Source: Tieghemiomyces parasiticus
Lineage: Eukaryota > Kickxellomycota > Dimargaritomycetes > Dimargaritales > Dimargaritaceae
DNA: 37,191 bases
NCBI GenBank assembly: GCA_027575765.1
Contig: JANBPT010000416.1
Coordinates: 1-37,191 of the forward strand
Reading direction: 5' to 3'
Shown here: positions 1-10,571 of the stretch, one piece after another
How positions within the stretch are numbered: position 1 is the stretch's first letter
How the letters are laid out: the number at the start of each line of letters is the position of its first letter
Position numbers and translations under genes: made by a program
The notes under the pieces: generated by a model
What the model was told of the DNA's origin: nothing
The model's database searches: none
The model's input: the letters and a program-made list of their open reading frames with translations, nothing else

Positions 1-2124
1 TCCTGCCTGCACAGAGAAAAAAAAAAGTTTACCGCTGTAACCGATTACCCCGCCGTCAATTGGTTGGGGACTGGGCAATGGGATGGGAGAATTGGTGGGG
101 TTAAACAATTCATTCGTACGTTACTGAAATCATTTGTTGAATAGAAATATACTCCCACACGTGGGAGTATAGCACGTACCCTCCAAATCTGTCTGCCAAG
201 GATGATAATTTCATCTAGGCGCTTGACCGGCGTGGGTTTTGTGAAAATTCACTCACATGAAGTTTCTGAGCCAAGTTCACACCATATACGGTTGTAATGA
301 TAGCTACTGAGAGCGACGTCCGTATTGTTCATTAAAGGCCCCATTGAATGATCAAGGGGAAGTCTACGGGCGTCCCAATGCTGGCCCATCGTTCTGGGCT
401 TCATGGCAGATAGTTCGGATACTATGAAGCGACATCCTACTACCGACAGTTCGCATGTGCCGATCAGAAGTCTATACAGATGGGTATAAGCCCTTTGCGC
501 AGCCATAACCCAGGTATATTGGCATTTGCTAGCGGCACCTGCCATCCAAACTACCCGGCCGTCCGGCATTTACCTCGTCGTCAAGGACACTGTATCCTCT
601 AATGGGCCTTGGCGTACTGGCGCCGGAATAGCCCGTCGTTGAAGCCGCATATACAGGGACTGAGGTAGAACTCCAAGCGTTTAACCTTGCCTTCTTTACG
701 TATCGGTAGACGCGTGACCATCCTGGATACCATGGTGGGTGCTATTCAGCTATCAATGGCGCTTAGAGGTAGGCATGAACTCACTGACATCGAATAGGAA
801 GAGTGACGCCTCCCTGTTCCTTTTCAGGTAACTGCTCGGAGGATCTGTGTGGACATTGGCTGGGGTCTAGCAGTGGTTAACGACGCTGATTTCGTCAACC
901 ATCGCCCTTTGCCTAGTTAAATCAAGGCCCACAATATATATGACTACTCCGGCCAGGTTAAAACATTTCGGTGATGGGAGCCCAATCTCTTCTCTCGCTT
1001 TATTACTCGCTTCCCATTTTGGCAAGGGGCGGATCCAGGAGGAGAAGAAGGGCGGCGCCGTCTGATCCGACGGCTGGTGGCCCACCGCAAACTGGGCCTG
1101 CAGGTGAAGATGGGCGCATTTGACCAGGTATCACATGGTCGCCCGTGCCGCTTCCTCTTCCCGGCCCTTATCTAGGCTCATCTGCCTCCCACCTATTCTC
1201 CGATTCTGGATTTTAACACAAACGACCCCAGCATACATGCAGCAGATGAAACCGAGGGGATCTAACCGGCTCTATAGATTAATTCTGGTGGCCTAGGATC
1301 TACGGGTACAGTTTATTTCAGAATTGACCCGTCGCTCGCTGATCAACTTTATCACGTACCTTTCTCCCAGGGTCATCTCAACCCCCGGCCTGGCCTCAGT
1401 CCAAGGTCGCCACGTGCGGTATGAGGTCCCTCGCAGGGTGGCTGTATTTTCAAGGCCCCAGGGCTGGGGACTTCCTACCTGGATCAACCGTCAAACCCGG
1501 TTACATTGGGTATGACTAGCCGCCATTCTCGCTTGGCTAGCCAGCTGCCGGGCCGGCCACTGTAAACTTGAACACGGCATCTGGTCATTTCACGCACCTG
1601 GCACAGTAGGGGGGCTTGATAGGGCCACAATTCGCGCCCTGCTGGGTAGCAGCTAGCCAGGTCCTATTACACTGTATTTCACCGTACGTACCCATCTGCG
1701 CAGGGACCGGGGCGGCCAGCTCCTGTACCCTAACGTACTTAGTCACCACCATGTGCAGAATGACTATTAACCCAGCGGCGAAAGAGCCCTGCCCCGATTC
1801 ATGACTAGACCGGCGTCAACTGGCAGTCCACATTCGTAGGTATTACTCTTGTTCAACGTTTACTAGTATCGGAATCATATGGCATTGGTTATTGTGTCTG
1901 TATGCAGCCTAGGAAGAGTATCCGCACAGCCCTGGTAGGTCAATGGGGGGAGGTTGTTGTGAGTGTCACATGCACACACAGGACAACTAATACCCCCTAC
2001 CTTACACTCCGTCTTGGTGTGGCACATACAGGCACATACCGGAAAGGATCGGGGAGGCCCCTTCCTAAAGGTTGTGGGATGGCGCATACGACGAGACTTC
2101 TGCCAAAGTCAGGGTTGGGGAGGG
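1..2124. other. Spacer with no recognisable gene
   Basis: Only short open frames (up to about 106 codons) occur here, on both strands, with no recognisable domain and no convincing chain of spliced exons. A CA/TG-rich patch at about 1960-2045 contains several copies of CACA and GGCACATAC-like words just upstream of the TATA box of the next gene, and may be part of its promoter. No tRNA B-box with a matching stem was found. Confidence 0.6.
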
Positions 2125-2132
2125 TATAAAAA
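2125..2132 (+). promoter_or_regulatory. TATA box of the mitochondrial kinase gene
   Basis: TATAAAAA sits in a GC-rich setting about 500 nt before the kinase ATG at 2632, followed by a pyrimidine-rich stretch at 2190-2240 typical of a fungal transcription start region. It implies a leader of about 470 nt containing upstream ATGs. Assigned from motif and position only. Confidence 0.5.
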
Positions 2133-2631
2133 CCCTGGCGCGAGCCCCAACCCAATCATTTCCACAGTAGTCTAGGGTCTGTAGCACACCTCACGCATCC
2201 AGCTTCTCTGCCCAACATCTTTCTCTTCCCCCTCCCTAATTACCTCACTGGTATCGTTGGACTCCGCTGTGCACCACCGTCACCCAGCCGATGACTCACG
2301 CAGCCATTTATTATCAGCGCCATCCCTATCCACGTCAGCCAACGTATCCATGGAGTGCTGCGCCGGCCGTTTAGCCGCCACCGCCACGCTACCTGCTACC
2401 TCTACCCCCCTCCTTTCAACCGCCGCTACGCCCTTTGCCCGCTACCGAATAACGCCGTGTGGTGCCCCTCTGTGCTGCTCGGACCCTGGTGCCGACCGCT
2501 CAGCTACTGCCAGTCGACTTTTGCCTCTGTTGTTCAGTTCGTCAACTTTGCATCCCCTCTTACTGTGACCGTCGGGCCTGACCCCACTCGCCGCCTCGTT
2601 TCCCTGCCCAACCGATCGTTTCCCACTGGAA

Positions 2632-4218
2632 ATGCTCGCCCTTACTACCCACCGCGCGGGACGGTCAGTCCTACGGATGGTTCCAAGTCGGCCGGCTCCG
2701 GTCTGCGCTTGGTCCTTCGCCCATCACCACCACGGCCCTCCTACGGTCGCTGCCGTTCACGTCCACCGTCGCTGGACACACCCGCAGTTCTACCGGAACC
2801 ACAACCTTGATCCCTACCTTGTGCAACCCAGTCGCAAGATCACCCTTCGCCAGCTCGTGGTGTTCGGCCGCCACGTCACTGAGGAACGCCTCCTGCTTAG
2901 CGCCAACTATGTGCGCACCGAGCTGCCCATTCGCCTGGCTCGTCGCATCCGCGACTTTCAGCACTTACCGTTCATTGTGGGGGCCAATCCATACCTAGCG
3001 GAGGTGTACGATCTCTACTGGCAGGCCTTCGAGGACTTTCGACGGTTCCCGGAAATTAAGACCCTCGAGGATAACCATCGCTTTGTCGAGGGCTTGCGTG
3101 CTCGGTTGCGAGACCACCTAGTGGTGATCCCCAAACTTGCTATCGGCATCAACGAATGTGCCGAACATATGACCCGCCGTACCACCAACCACTTTATGAA
3201 CGTAGTCCTGCGGTCCCGCATCTCCCGCCGCGTTCTGGCCGAGCAGCACATCGCTCTGACGCAGCACTACGAGCTGGTGAATGGATTGGGGGGCCGTTGG
3301 CCTACCGCTGATGAGGACGAGAATCTGGAGGGCTTCCAAGGCGAGTACGACGCCGAGTGCACCACCACATTGTCGCCACAGTCGTCTTCGGCCGTGGGGA
3401 TTGTGCATACTAACTGCAGTGCCCTCGATATTGTGGAGCGGTGTAGCGCCCGGTGCCGGTCAGCGTTTCGCCAGGCCTATGACACCCGCACCACACCATC
3501 CATTCTTGTCGGTGGCTCCCTCGGCACCCAGTTCACCTACATCCCGGACCACATTGAATACGTGATCTATGAGCTCCTCAAGAACGCTATGCGTACGGTT
3601 ATGGACTCCCACGCCCACATCGTCTCTGCCTCCACCGCAGGTACAACCGAGGGTAGCGGCAGCCGCGCCACCGCCGGTCCCAACCCGTACCCTCCGATCC
3701 AGGTCACCCTCTGCGAGGGCCCCGCCACTCTGGTCTTCCGGATTTCCGACCAGGGTGGCGGTGTGCCCGAGACTGCCCGTGAGCATATTTGGGATTTCGG
3801 TCACGGCAAGCGTGGAGAGCTGGCCAACTTGTACCAGATATCGCGGATGGCAGCTAAGCTTAACGACCCGATGCAGTCCACATCGCCACTCACGCACTTT
3901 GGCATCGGCCTGCCCATGTCCCGCGTCTACGTGAACTACTGGGGCGGACGAATCGAAATCCATACGATGGACGGGTTCGGGACCGACGTGTATGTCCATA
4001 TCCCCAAACTCGGCAACCAGCACGAACACATCGAAACGGCCGACGTACCCGCCGACCAGCAGCAGGCCTCTATCTCTACCACTGCCGGTCAGGCTGCCGA
4101 ACCTAGTGCGACACCCGCTCTCGTCTGGCCGTCCACGCCCTACGTCGCCCCTAAGATCCCCACTGTGAAGGCCTCCACCAAAGTGGACAACCGCGTGCGT
4201 CGAACCATGGAGGCCTAA
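2632..4218 (+). CDS. Mitochondrial alpha-ketoacid dehydrogenase kinase (PDK/BCKDK family)
   Basis: A single-exon gene for 528 aa. Family members phosphorylate and switch off the E1 subunit of the pyruvate or branched-chain ketoacid dehydrogenase complex in the mitochondrial matrix. The first 60 or so residues are Arg/His-rich without acidic residues, like a mitochondrial targeting peptide. Next comes the four-helix BCDHK domain (about residues 75-270, with LPIRLARRIRDFQHLPFIVG). The GHKL ATPase domain follows: N-box ELLKNAMRTVMDSH at about residue 314, G1 box DQGGG at about 373, and G2 box GIGLPMSR at about 424, all intact. ELLKNAMR and GxGLPxSRxY look closer to BCKDK than to animal PDKs, but the substrate cannot be assigned. 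The last 80 residues or so are a disordered Pro/Ala/Thr-rich extension. The ATG at 2632 is the first in this frame after a stop near 2566. It converges with the ING gene 1.3 kb away. Confidence 0.9.
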   Translation: MLALTTHRAGRSVLRMVPSRPAPVCAWSFAHHHHGPPTVAAVHVHRRWTHPQFYRNHNLDPYLVQPSRKITLRQLVVFGRHVTEERLLLSANYVRTELPIRLARRIRDFQHLPFIVGANPYLAEVYDLYWQAFEDFRRFPEIKTLEDNHRFVEGLRARLRDHLVVIPKLAIGINECAEHMTRRTTNHFMNVVLRSRISRRVLAEQHIALTQHYELVNGLGGRWPTADEDENLEGFQGEYDAECTTTLSPQSSSAVGIVHTNCSALDIVERCSARCRSAFRQAYDTRTTPSILVGGSLGTQFTYIPDHIEYVIYELLKNAMRTVMDSHAHIVSASTAGTTEGSGSRATAGPNPYPPIQVTLCEGPATLVFRISDQGGGVPETAREHIWDFGHGKRGELANLYQISRMAAKLNDPMQSTSPLTHFGIGLPMSRVYVNYWGGRIEIHTMDGFGTDVYVHIPKLGNQHEHIETADVPADQQQASISTTAGQAAEPSATPALVWPSTPYVAPKIPTVKASTKVDNRVRRTMEA

Positions 4219-4430
4219 CAATTCTTAATTCGGGAGGGGGATGGATTCCACCGATTTTCCTCCCACTTCCGCCGGCTTGCTTATCGTAGCTATCATGTTA
4301 GCCACCTCGTTATCTTTTGGTTGCTCCTGGCAGTCGGCTGCATGACTCGGCACGTGCCCACAAGTAGCATGCATGTCCGCGGAATTGGCTTTAGCAAGGT
4401 GCAGAGGGAGGCGCGGCCGGGTGGCTGGGC

Positions 4431-4436
4431 TATAAA
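4431..4436 (+). promoter_or_regulatory. Orphan TATA-like element
   Basis: TATAAA in a G-rich context, followed by about 150 nt of C/T-rich sequence, strongly resembles the layout upstream of the kinase gene. No recognisable reading frame follows, so this may mark an unannotated short transcript or be chance. Confidence 0.25.
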
Positions 4437-5458
4437 GGAGGTGGCGTGGGTGGAGGGCCTGTCTTTCAACCGCTGTCATCTTTTTCACTCGGCGTCTTCT
4501 TCACACCCCACCCTTCTGCGTCCGTCCTTTACATTACGTGGCCCCTCTTTGGTATCTGCCTTCCACCAGATTTGGTCTGTCATTCCATCTTAAAGCGCAA
4601 CGACCGACTAGCCATCACGTTTGGCCGCCTCCCGTCATGGACGGGCTTCTAATGCAAAGGGAAGTAGACCTTCACAGATATACCCTTTTGTAATCCACCG
4701 GTCAGGGAAAGAGCGAATGCCTAGCCCGTCCGTTTATCCCCAACGGGGAATTTGGCGTTCCCACACTACCCTATTGTACTTCACCCGCCTTTACTCTAAC
4801 CGCTAATTTCATACTTCACGTCCTAGACCCAGGAGGGGCTGGTAATTCAAAGCGGAAAGGTGGTCATAAGCCCACGTTACCCCTGCTTAATTATACGATC
4901 CCATCCGCATCATAGGTCCTATAGAGCCCCTCCCCCCTCCTCCCCTCACTTTGTGGTGCTCCCACTCGCCAATTCTAAACAGAGGCGTCTAAACAACGAC
5001 ATATTCTCTCATTTCAGCCGGTTATGGTTGGCTACACTATTTGATAGCCCATGGACCTCGCCCGTCCCTGTACTTTAAGTTTTAGATCGCATGACGTTAA
5101 TGCGGTCGGCCCGTCACCCTGGTCTTCATTTTCTAATTATCAACATGGCCGAAAAAGCATCCACCGTCCAGCGGCTCGGTGTTTTCTCACCAATTACTGT
5201 TGGGCTGATAGCTAAACTAAATTCGCTACCGGCAGGAATGCGTACCTGTATATTGGACCCCCCCCCCACTTGTGGAGATTGTAGGCTAAAAGTTGGGATT
5301 TAAAAAAATGCAACAAAGTTTATATGTACAATGGTTGTAGGAAATAAAGAGAAGGGTAAGTGGGACCCTGCTTATCGGCGTCAAAGGACGGGCAGATTGT
5401 GTTGGTAGTCGACGAGTCGAGCCGTTTTTCAAGCGACTCCGTCGATGCGGGGTAGTTA

Positions 5459-5475
5459 ATATATATATATATATA
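5459..5475. repeat. (AT)n microsatellite
   Basis: An uninterrupted run of AT dinucleotides lies about 80 bp beyond the stop codon of the ING gene. A shorter AT run lies at 5519-5529. Simple-sequence repeat; no function inferred. Confidence 0.8.
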
Positions 5476-5551
5476 CAAGACAGCTTATCATCAAGTAAGG
5501 AGCCCCTACCACGCCACCATATATATATACACCAACCCCCTCCCATGGAGA

Positions 5552-6781
5552 TTACTTGACCATCTTGCGACTGGCTAAGCAGTCCGCACAGTACCACGCG
5601 CCCTTGGGCGGCGATGTAAGGCCTACACAGTCATAGTGGAACCATTCGTGCGGGCAGTTATCGCCATCGCAGGCCACCATATCACCGTACGATACCTGCT
5701 GACAGATGCAGTATAACGCTTCGTCGGATTCGCCGTTAGCCGAGGCTTCCAGGTTCTCAATGATGTGTACATTCTGATCTTCAGCCGGGGCTGATAGAGA
5801 GTTGTTAGCGGCGGCAGCAGCAGCAGCAGTCGCGGACTGGCGACCTTTGACTCTCTTCTGGCCCTTTGTAGAAGACGCGGCGACAGCTGCACCGCGGCCC
5901 CGGCCGGTAGGCGTGGCTGTCGTTAGGTGCAAGGCCGGGGCTGGTGTGGCCAGTAGAGATGCGTCATGGTTGGTTCGTCCAAGGGCCGAAGGGGTTGGCG
6001 TACTAGTTCCGGCGGGAAGGCCGTCGTCGGCGGCGGCGGCACTAACGGCACCATGCTTGCGTTTCAATTGGCGCGCGATCGGGGTGGACGTACCACCGGC
6101 GACCGTGGCCGGCAACGACGACGATGATGATGGTAATGTGGCAGTGAGAAGCCCAGCCGCGGTTCCCTTCGGTGTAGGCGTACCGTGGCCATTCCAAACC
6201 GCGCCGGCTGTGAGGTCACCGCTACCTACCGAAAACCCGGCTGCCTCGCCAGCTGTCGGAGTACCGGGCGTACCCGTGTTAGCGCCGCCCCAGATGTTAT
6301 CACTCAGATGACTGTGTGTCCGGGTGAACCCCTGGGTTCCCAGCCCGCCGTTACCTGTCCTGCCGCCGGCCAGCACCGCTGATCCAGGCGTCCCCGCCAT
6401 CGCTCCCCGTCCACCACCGACTTGCTTCTCCTCCAGTTCGTGGCGTTTCAGGTCCCCTTCCAAGCGCTTGAGGTGCCGCTGCACGAGCTCGAGGGCACGC
6501 TGGGCGATATTGTCCTTCTCATCGGCGACCGACAGCGCCTTCTGGAAGTCCCGGTGACACTTGGCGATGAGCTGTTCCTCCTGCGGGTGGGGCTGATCGG
6601 CGGCGTACCCGTGATTTCGGAGGTGGTTCTGTAGCGTACGTTCGCGTTGGTGAATACCGCGTCGAATCTGTTGGAACTCTTGCTCGTGGGCCTTTAGTTC
6701 CGTAAAGTAGTGCTGAACTTCGGAGGGTAAATTATCCAGCGATGACACAAAGTCCTGAAGGTATAGGCCAATGTCCTCCAT
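5552..6781 (-). CDS. ING-family PHD-finger chromatin protein
   Basis: A single-exon gene for 409 aa. ING proteins are subunits of histone acetyltransferase or deacetylase complexes and bind trimethylated H3K4. Residues 1-115 form the ING N-terminal helical domain (starts [20 protein letters not shown]). A long Ala/Thr/Gly/Pro-rich linker follows, with basic patches ([16 protein letters not shown]) and an alanine run encoded by GCN repeats. The C-terminal PHD finger has a complete C4HC3 set: C358, C360, C371, C376, H382, C385, C398, C401. The residues matching the ING2 methyl-lysine pocket are present (Y357, S364, M368, W380), so H3K4me3 binding is expected. The frame stays open 84 codons upstream without another ATG, and the conserved domain begins at the chosen start. 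The protein ends soon after the PHD, with only a short basic tail (RKMVK). Which complex it joins (Yng1, Yng2 or Pho23 type) cannot be told. Confidence 0.92.
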   Translation of the reverse strand: MEDIGLYLQDFVSSLDNLPSEVQHYFTELKAHEQEFQQIRRGIHQRERTLQNHLRNHGYAADQPHPQEEQLIAKCHRDFQKALSVADEKDNIAQRALELVQRHLKRLEGDLKRHELEEKQVGGGRGAMAGTPGSAVLAGGRTGNGGLGTQGFTRTHSHLSDNIWGGANTGTPGTPTAGEAAGFSVGSGDLTAGAVWNGHGTPTPKGTAAGLLTATLPSSSSSLPATVAGGTSTPIARQLKRKHGAVSAAAADDGLPAGTSTPTPSALGRTNHDASLLATPAPALHLTTATPTGRGRGAAVAASSTKGQKRVKGRQSATAAAAAAANNSLSAPAEDQNVHIIENLEASANGESDEALYCICQQVSYGDMVACDGDNCPHEWFHYDCVGLTSPPKGAWYCADCLASRKMVK

Positions 6782-8326
6782 GGTATATATGGGAATATAG
6801 CAAAAAATAAATGACGAAACCGGGGGGCAAGAGGAACTAGGCGCGTGTGCGGAGTAGGGTTTAAATTCTCCAAAATGACGAGAGTGTGTCAAGGGCTGTT
6901 GACCAATCGAAATGAATGAGAATAATAGAATTACAGTTGTAAACAACGACGCATGTGTTGGTGAACAATGCGGAAGGTGGGTAGAGCACTGAAGCACATG
7001 GCTGACGATGCCACAAGGGGAGTTGTTTAGCACAGCCGGCCCACGTGCGTGTTAGTCAGCAGCACCCCTTCTAGCCAGCTAACTGCCTGGTTTAGGATCA
7101 CATGATTGAAATTCCCTGGATCAGGTATAGACTTTAACAGATTAGGAACAATCAAGCCCCTCCCCCCACCACGCACTGAAGGGGTAAGGCTTAAGTCACC
7201 ATCCCGCCCTGATTCCCTTGATCCTAAAAAAAACAAAATCCACCACTTTAGGTTTCCATCCTTTATCGTCTCCCCAACCCAGGTTTCTTCCTCCATTGTG
7301 CTTTTGTCCCTAAGGCACCAAGCAAATAGCAAGGTAGCTACCGCAAAGTGGGATTGGGCATGGCTGGAGTTGCAAGCAAAGAGGTAGCGTACGCAGACCA
7401 CGAGTGATTGCTATATGCATAAACAGGTAGGATGGTGGAAGGGTCGCCTACTGTAATTGCCGTGTCTCTTTACGTGTCTAGCTGCTTACGCATGAGCACT
7501 GCGATCTAGTCTCCATTATAAAACAAGTTAGTCGGGAGTGAATGATAAGCGTCTACGCATCCAACATAGTGGTTAGAGTAACCGTATTATTGATCCATCA
7601 CTTAGACTGGCAGTTTTCAAATCGATTCCGCGGGAGTCATTAGAGCCATATGAGCTTAAGCACGATAAGTATAGTGCGCTGAACCCCTTGGTCTCAGTCG
7701 ATTGTATTAGGTTGCAGCCTGCTCCAGCGGCCGCGGCTCGGGCGTCTTTCAGTAGGATTCTACTCAGGTAAAACTGGTCATCAAGTCCCTCTATTTATAG
7801 TCGGAGGGGGGGGGGGCTTAGCGCTGAAATTGATGCGATGATTAAACACAAAAGGTACATGTACCCGAACCAGTGTAGATCCGCTAGCAAAGGAGGCATC
7901 ACATTTCAGCGAGGAAACGAGCTGAAGCCCAGGAACGTAGTTAACAGACTTGAGTCCTCTCAGCAACAGGTGACCATGGTGAAAGAAAACAAAACAAAAC
8001 AAAACGCGGTGCCGGAGATGGTATTGGCGCGTTACTTCGATAACGCTGTGTCTCGGCACGGAACGAGCGCGCATTGTCCAATTGTAGCGGTGGCAAAATC
8101 CAGTCATTTCTCCCGAAACCAACTTGAATAAACGGCCCAGAGGACGGGAGGGGGTTCATCGCGGGTTAAATACGGGCAGCTCTCCTGGTGACTTGGCGTA
8201 AGAAAGGGTAGGACAGTCTGGCTGCCAGTAGGGGGCGAGGGGTAGGGGAGGGTAGGAGCGAGCGCGTGCACAAGGGTATGCATATGTGGGCTTGGCAAGG
8301 TCGTCCACTCATTCGACGCTATGTGA
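6782..8326. other. ING promoter/leader region and spacer
   Basis: This 1.55 kb region lies between the ING start and the UPF3 stop. It contains a minus-strand TATA box (7791-7800), an 11-G homopolymer at 7806-7816, and, on the minus strand, a polypyrimidine tract ending in TAG (about 7224-7235) that looks like a 3' splice site. This would fit a long, possibly spliced leader for the ING mRNA. An 89-codon minus-strand open frame (7027-7296) has no recognisable domain. Confidence 0.4.
7791..7800 (-). promoter_or_regulatory. TATA box, possibly for the ING gene
   Basis: CTATAAATAG is a full match to the TATAWAWR consensus and is self-complementary, so it reads identically on both strands. The nearest gene it could serve is the ING gene, about 1 kb downstream on the minus strand, which would require a long leader. 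Confidence 0.35.
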
Positions 8327-10571
8327 TCACTTCAGTGCGCCGCCGCCTGACAGCGGAGGGAAGGATTGGGCCTCGCGAGCCATATCGAACTTCGGGCCAG
8401 CAGGCGTACTAGGTGGCGGGCCCTTGCCCTTCTTGGCTTTCGAGACTGGGTCCTTGGCCTTGCTCTTCTGTACCCCTTCCGTTGCCTGTTTAGCAGCCTT
8501 GCCGGCCTTACTGGCCTTTTTAGCTTTGCGTGGCGTCTCGATGGAGGTAGCGTCAGCCGCGGAAGCGGATACTGCCACTTTGACGGCCTTACCCTTAGAA
8601 TTGGCCGCGGATCCCTTGCCCTGAGCCGCCGTATGCTTCTTGGACGACCCGGGCGCTGAGGACGACGCAGCACCGTTGGCAGCCTTGGCGTGCCCGGCTT
8701 TGCCACCGGACGGCAGTGGACGGTTGAGGATGAGGACGCCCGGCTGTTTGGTGGTAGGGTTGGCACGGGCCTGGGCGGCGAGCTCCCCAGCCTTCTTCTG
8801 ACGAAGATAGTCTAACAGGTGAGTAGATTTCGGGACGGACGAGGAGGAGGAGGACGGGGTCAAGGGCGCCACAACCGCGGCATTCTTGACAGATTGATTC
8901 CCGTTAGTGGTAACGGACAGCCCGTTGACCTGGTTTACAAACTGCTGGAAATCCGGGTCTGAGAGTGGGTTGCAAGGGTGGTGGTAGGAAGGGAGATGTT
9001 GTAGTTAGGCACTGGTCCGCTTAGGTGCGAGGTGGGAGGGGGTGCACCGAATTGAAAGCATCAGATGGATACTTGCCTTGTTCAATAGCGTTGGCCAGCG
9101 CGTCCTGGTCACTTGGAGGCTTGAGCAGGGCTTGGTTCGGGGCGTATTCAACCAGTGCTGGGTACTCTTGGCCTGGTCAACAAGATACGTAGTGATGGAG
9201 GAGGGGGGGCAAATATACGGGCTAGATTAGTAACCCCGATCAACTACGGCAGGCTAGAGGGAGGCACAGTCGAGTCCAAAAGGGCCGAGGAAGCCTTAGT
9301 GAGGTGGATGGGTGAACGGTACTTTACCCTTGTCGTCGGTGAAAACGTGGCCGTTGAAGTCCCGGTTAAACTGCACGAGCTCTTCCGGTTTGGTAAACCC
9401 AATGTAGGCGCGTGAAAGGACGGGGGTCTTAGCGCGGCTGTACAGGTGGTAACGGGCGAGCGGCGATAAAAGAAAACGTATGAACGTGGGTCGTTGAGGT
9501 TAGTCCGGGATGCCTCACATCTCAGGGAGGTCTTGTCACTTTTCCCCTCCTGCAGCTGTACGGCACAGCAACTTACTTTTTGGGCACCTTGCCAGGGAAG
9601 TACCAACACTGGTAATCTCCTCGAAAGGCCACCGGGCTGGCCGGGTAGAGACGGACGGTGCGCTCGACTACTTTGGTAGCGGCAGGTTCCACCTCCGTCG
9701 TCTCGTTCGAGCTGGGGTTGGTTCCGCCCTCTACCGTGGCTTCAGGAGCGGGGGTAGCAGCAGACGCATCGTCCACTGCGAGCTCAGTAGTATTGGGGAA
9801 ACGTTCTAGCCCAAGTGATACCTTGGCCGTCGTGGTGGTCACGGCCGGTTCCGGCACAGGGAACGGCACGAATGGGGCCACAGCGGCCCAGAATTCGGCC
9901 TCGGGGAGGCTGGGTGGCAAGCGGCGGACGACCACCTTAAGCTTGACGGGTTCGGGCGCTAAGGTCTTGGGGGGCTTGGCCCTGGCCACCTTGGGCTCGC
10001 CCATCGGGACGTTACGGTTCGCCCTATCGGCACGGGTCCCGGACTTGGCGCCACGAGTAGTCGCCGCTTTGCCTCCCGATTTCCCTGGTCGATGCTTGAT
10101 CCCCGCCGTTGCGGCAGCGGTCAAGGCCGCATCAAGGTTGGCGGCGCCGGACTTCGAGTTTGACGTGGCCGCGGGGACTGTGGGCGTAGCAGATTGGGTG
10201 GCCGGGCCACTGCCGGTGACCCCAGTGTTAACGTTGGCGCCACCACTGCCGCCGGGCCTGAGGATCGCCATGGGTCGGAATTCCGAAACGGTTGCCTTGC
10301 CGCGGGCTGGGCGGGACTTGGAGTCGCTATCCTTCGGTGGACGCTTAGCAGCGGAACGAGTTGAAGTAACGGGGGGTTCGGGACCAACGCCATGGGACTT
10401 GCTGGCCGTCGGAGGCGGGCGCGAGCCGGAAGGTGGCGGCCTCCGCGTCGATGCGCTACCTCCAGGTGCCGACTCGCCGGCCTCGGAACCGCCGGCGGGG
10501 GGCTTCTTTGGCCGACTACGGGGCCGGCGGGGCTTGGAATTCTTTCCGGACGGTGGGGTACCGGCCTCCAT
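8327..10571 (-). CDS. UPF3: Nonsense-mediated mRNA decay factor UPF3 (Smg4/UPF3 domain)
   Basis: Four exons on the minus strand: 10571-9577, 9437-9328, 9172-9077, 8958-8327, giving 610 aa. UPF3 binds UPF2 and links terminating ribosomes or exon junctions to UPF1 during mRNA surveillance. The first 200 residues are basic, Pro/Ser/Gly-rich and disordered. The RNP-like Smg4/UPF3 domain starts near residue 210 (KVVVRRLPPSLPEAEFW). It is interrupted by about 75 low-complexity residues, then resumes with WYFPGKVPK, LSRAYIGFTKPEELVQF, FNGHVFTDDKG, QEYPALVEYAP and DPDFQQFVNQV, closely following animal UPF3B. HLLDYLRQKK follows, then an Ala/Lys-rich tail. All joins preserve frame. The third intron uses a GC donor. 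The ATG at 10571 has a good context (GCCATGG); the frame further upstream has no other ATG near the gene. Confidence 0.93.
8959..9076 (-). other. UPF3: GC-AG intron of UPF3 (intron 3)
   Basis: This 118-nt intron has the donor CAAG|GCAAGT and the acceptor CTCTCAG. Only this donor keeps the conserved reading IEQ-DPDFQQF across the junction. The nearest GT, four bases downstream, breaks the frame. The rest of the donor is otherwise a perfect match, as is usual for GC-AG introns. Confidence 0.85.

Larger units (their letters stand above)
4219..5551. other. Convergent spacer between kinase and ING genes
   Basis: This 1.33 kb spacer lies between two 3' ends. It holds an orphan TATA-like element (4431-4436) followed by a pyrimidine-rich stretch, a C homopolymer near 5255-5266, an (AT)n microsatellite at about 5459-5475 and a second AT tract near 5519. 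A 52-codon open frame (5145-5303) with a good start context has no recognisable product. No conserved gene was identified. Confidence 0.5.

Noticed and set aside
3460..4221. 253-codon minus-strand open frame
   Set aside because: Antisense to the GHKL ATPase domain of the mitochondrial kinase; explained by codon bias.
5145..5303. 52-codon ORF with a good start context
   Set aside because: No homology that I recognise, no splice structure, and it lies in a repeat-rich convergent spacer; likely chance.
7540..7640. tRNA-like stretch with TAGTGGTTAGAG and TTCAAAT
   Set aside because: It resembles an A-box and T-loop, but the D, T and acceptor stems do not pair, so I do not call a tRNA or tRNA relic.
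7806..7816. G homopolymer as a regulatory or G-quadruplex element
   Set aside because: A single G-run without the other three runs nearby; best treated as simple sequence.
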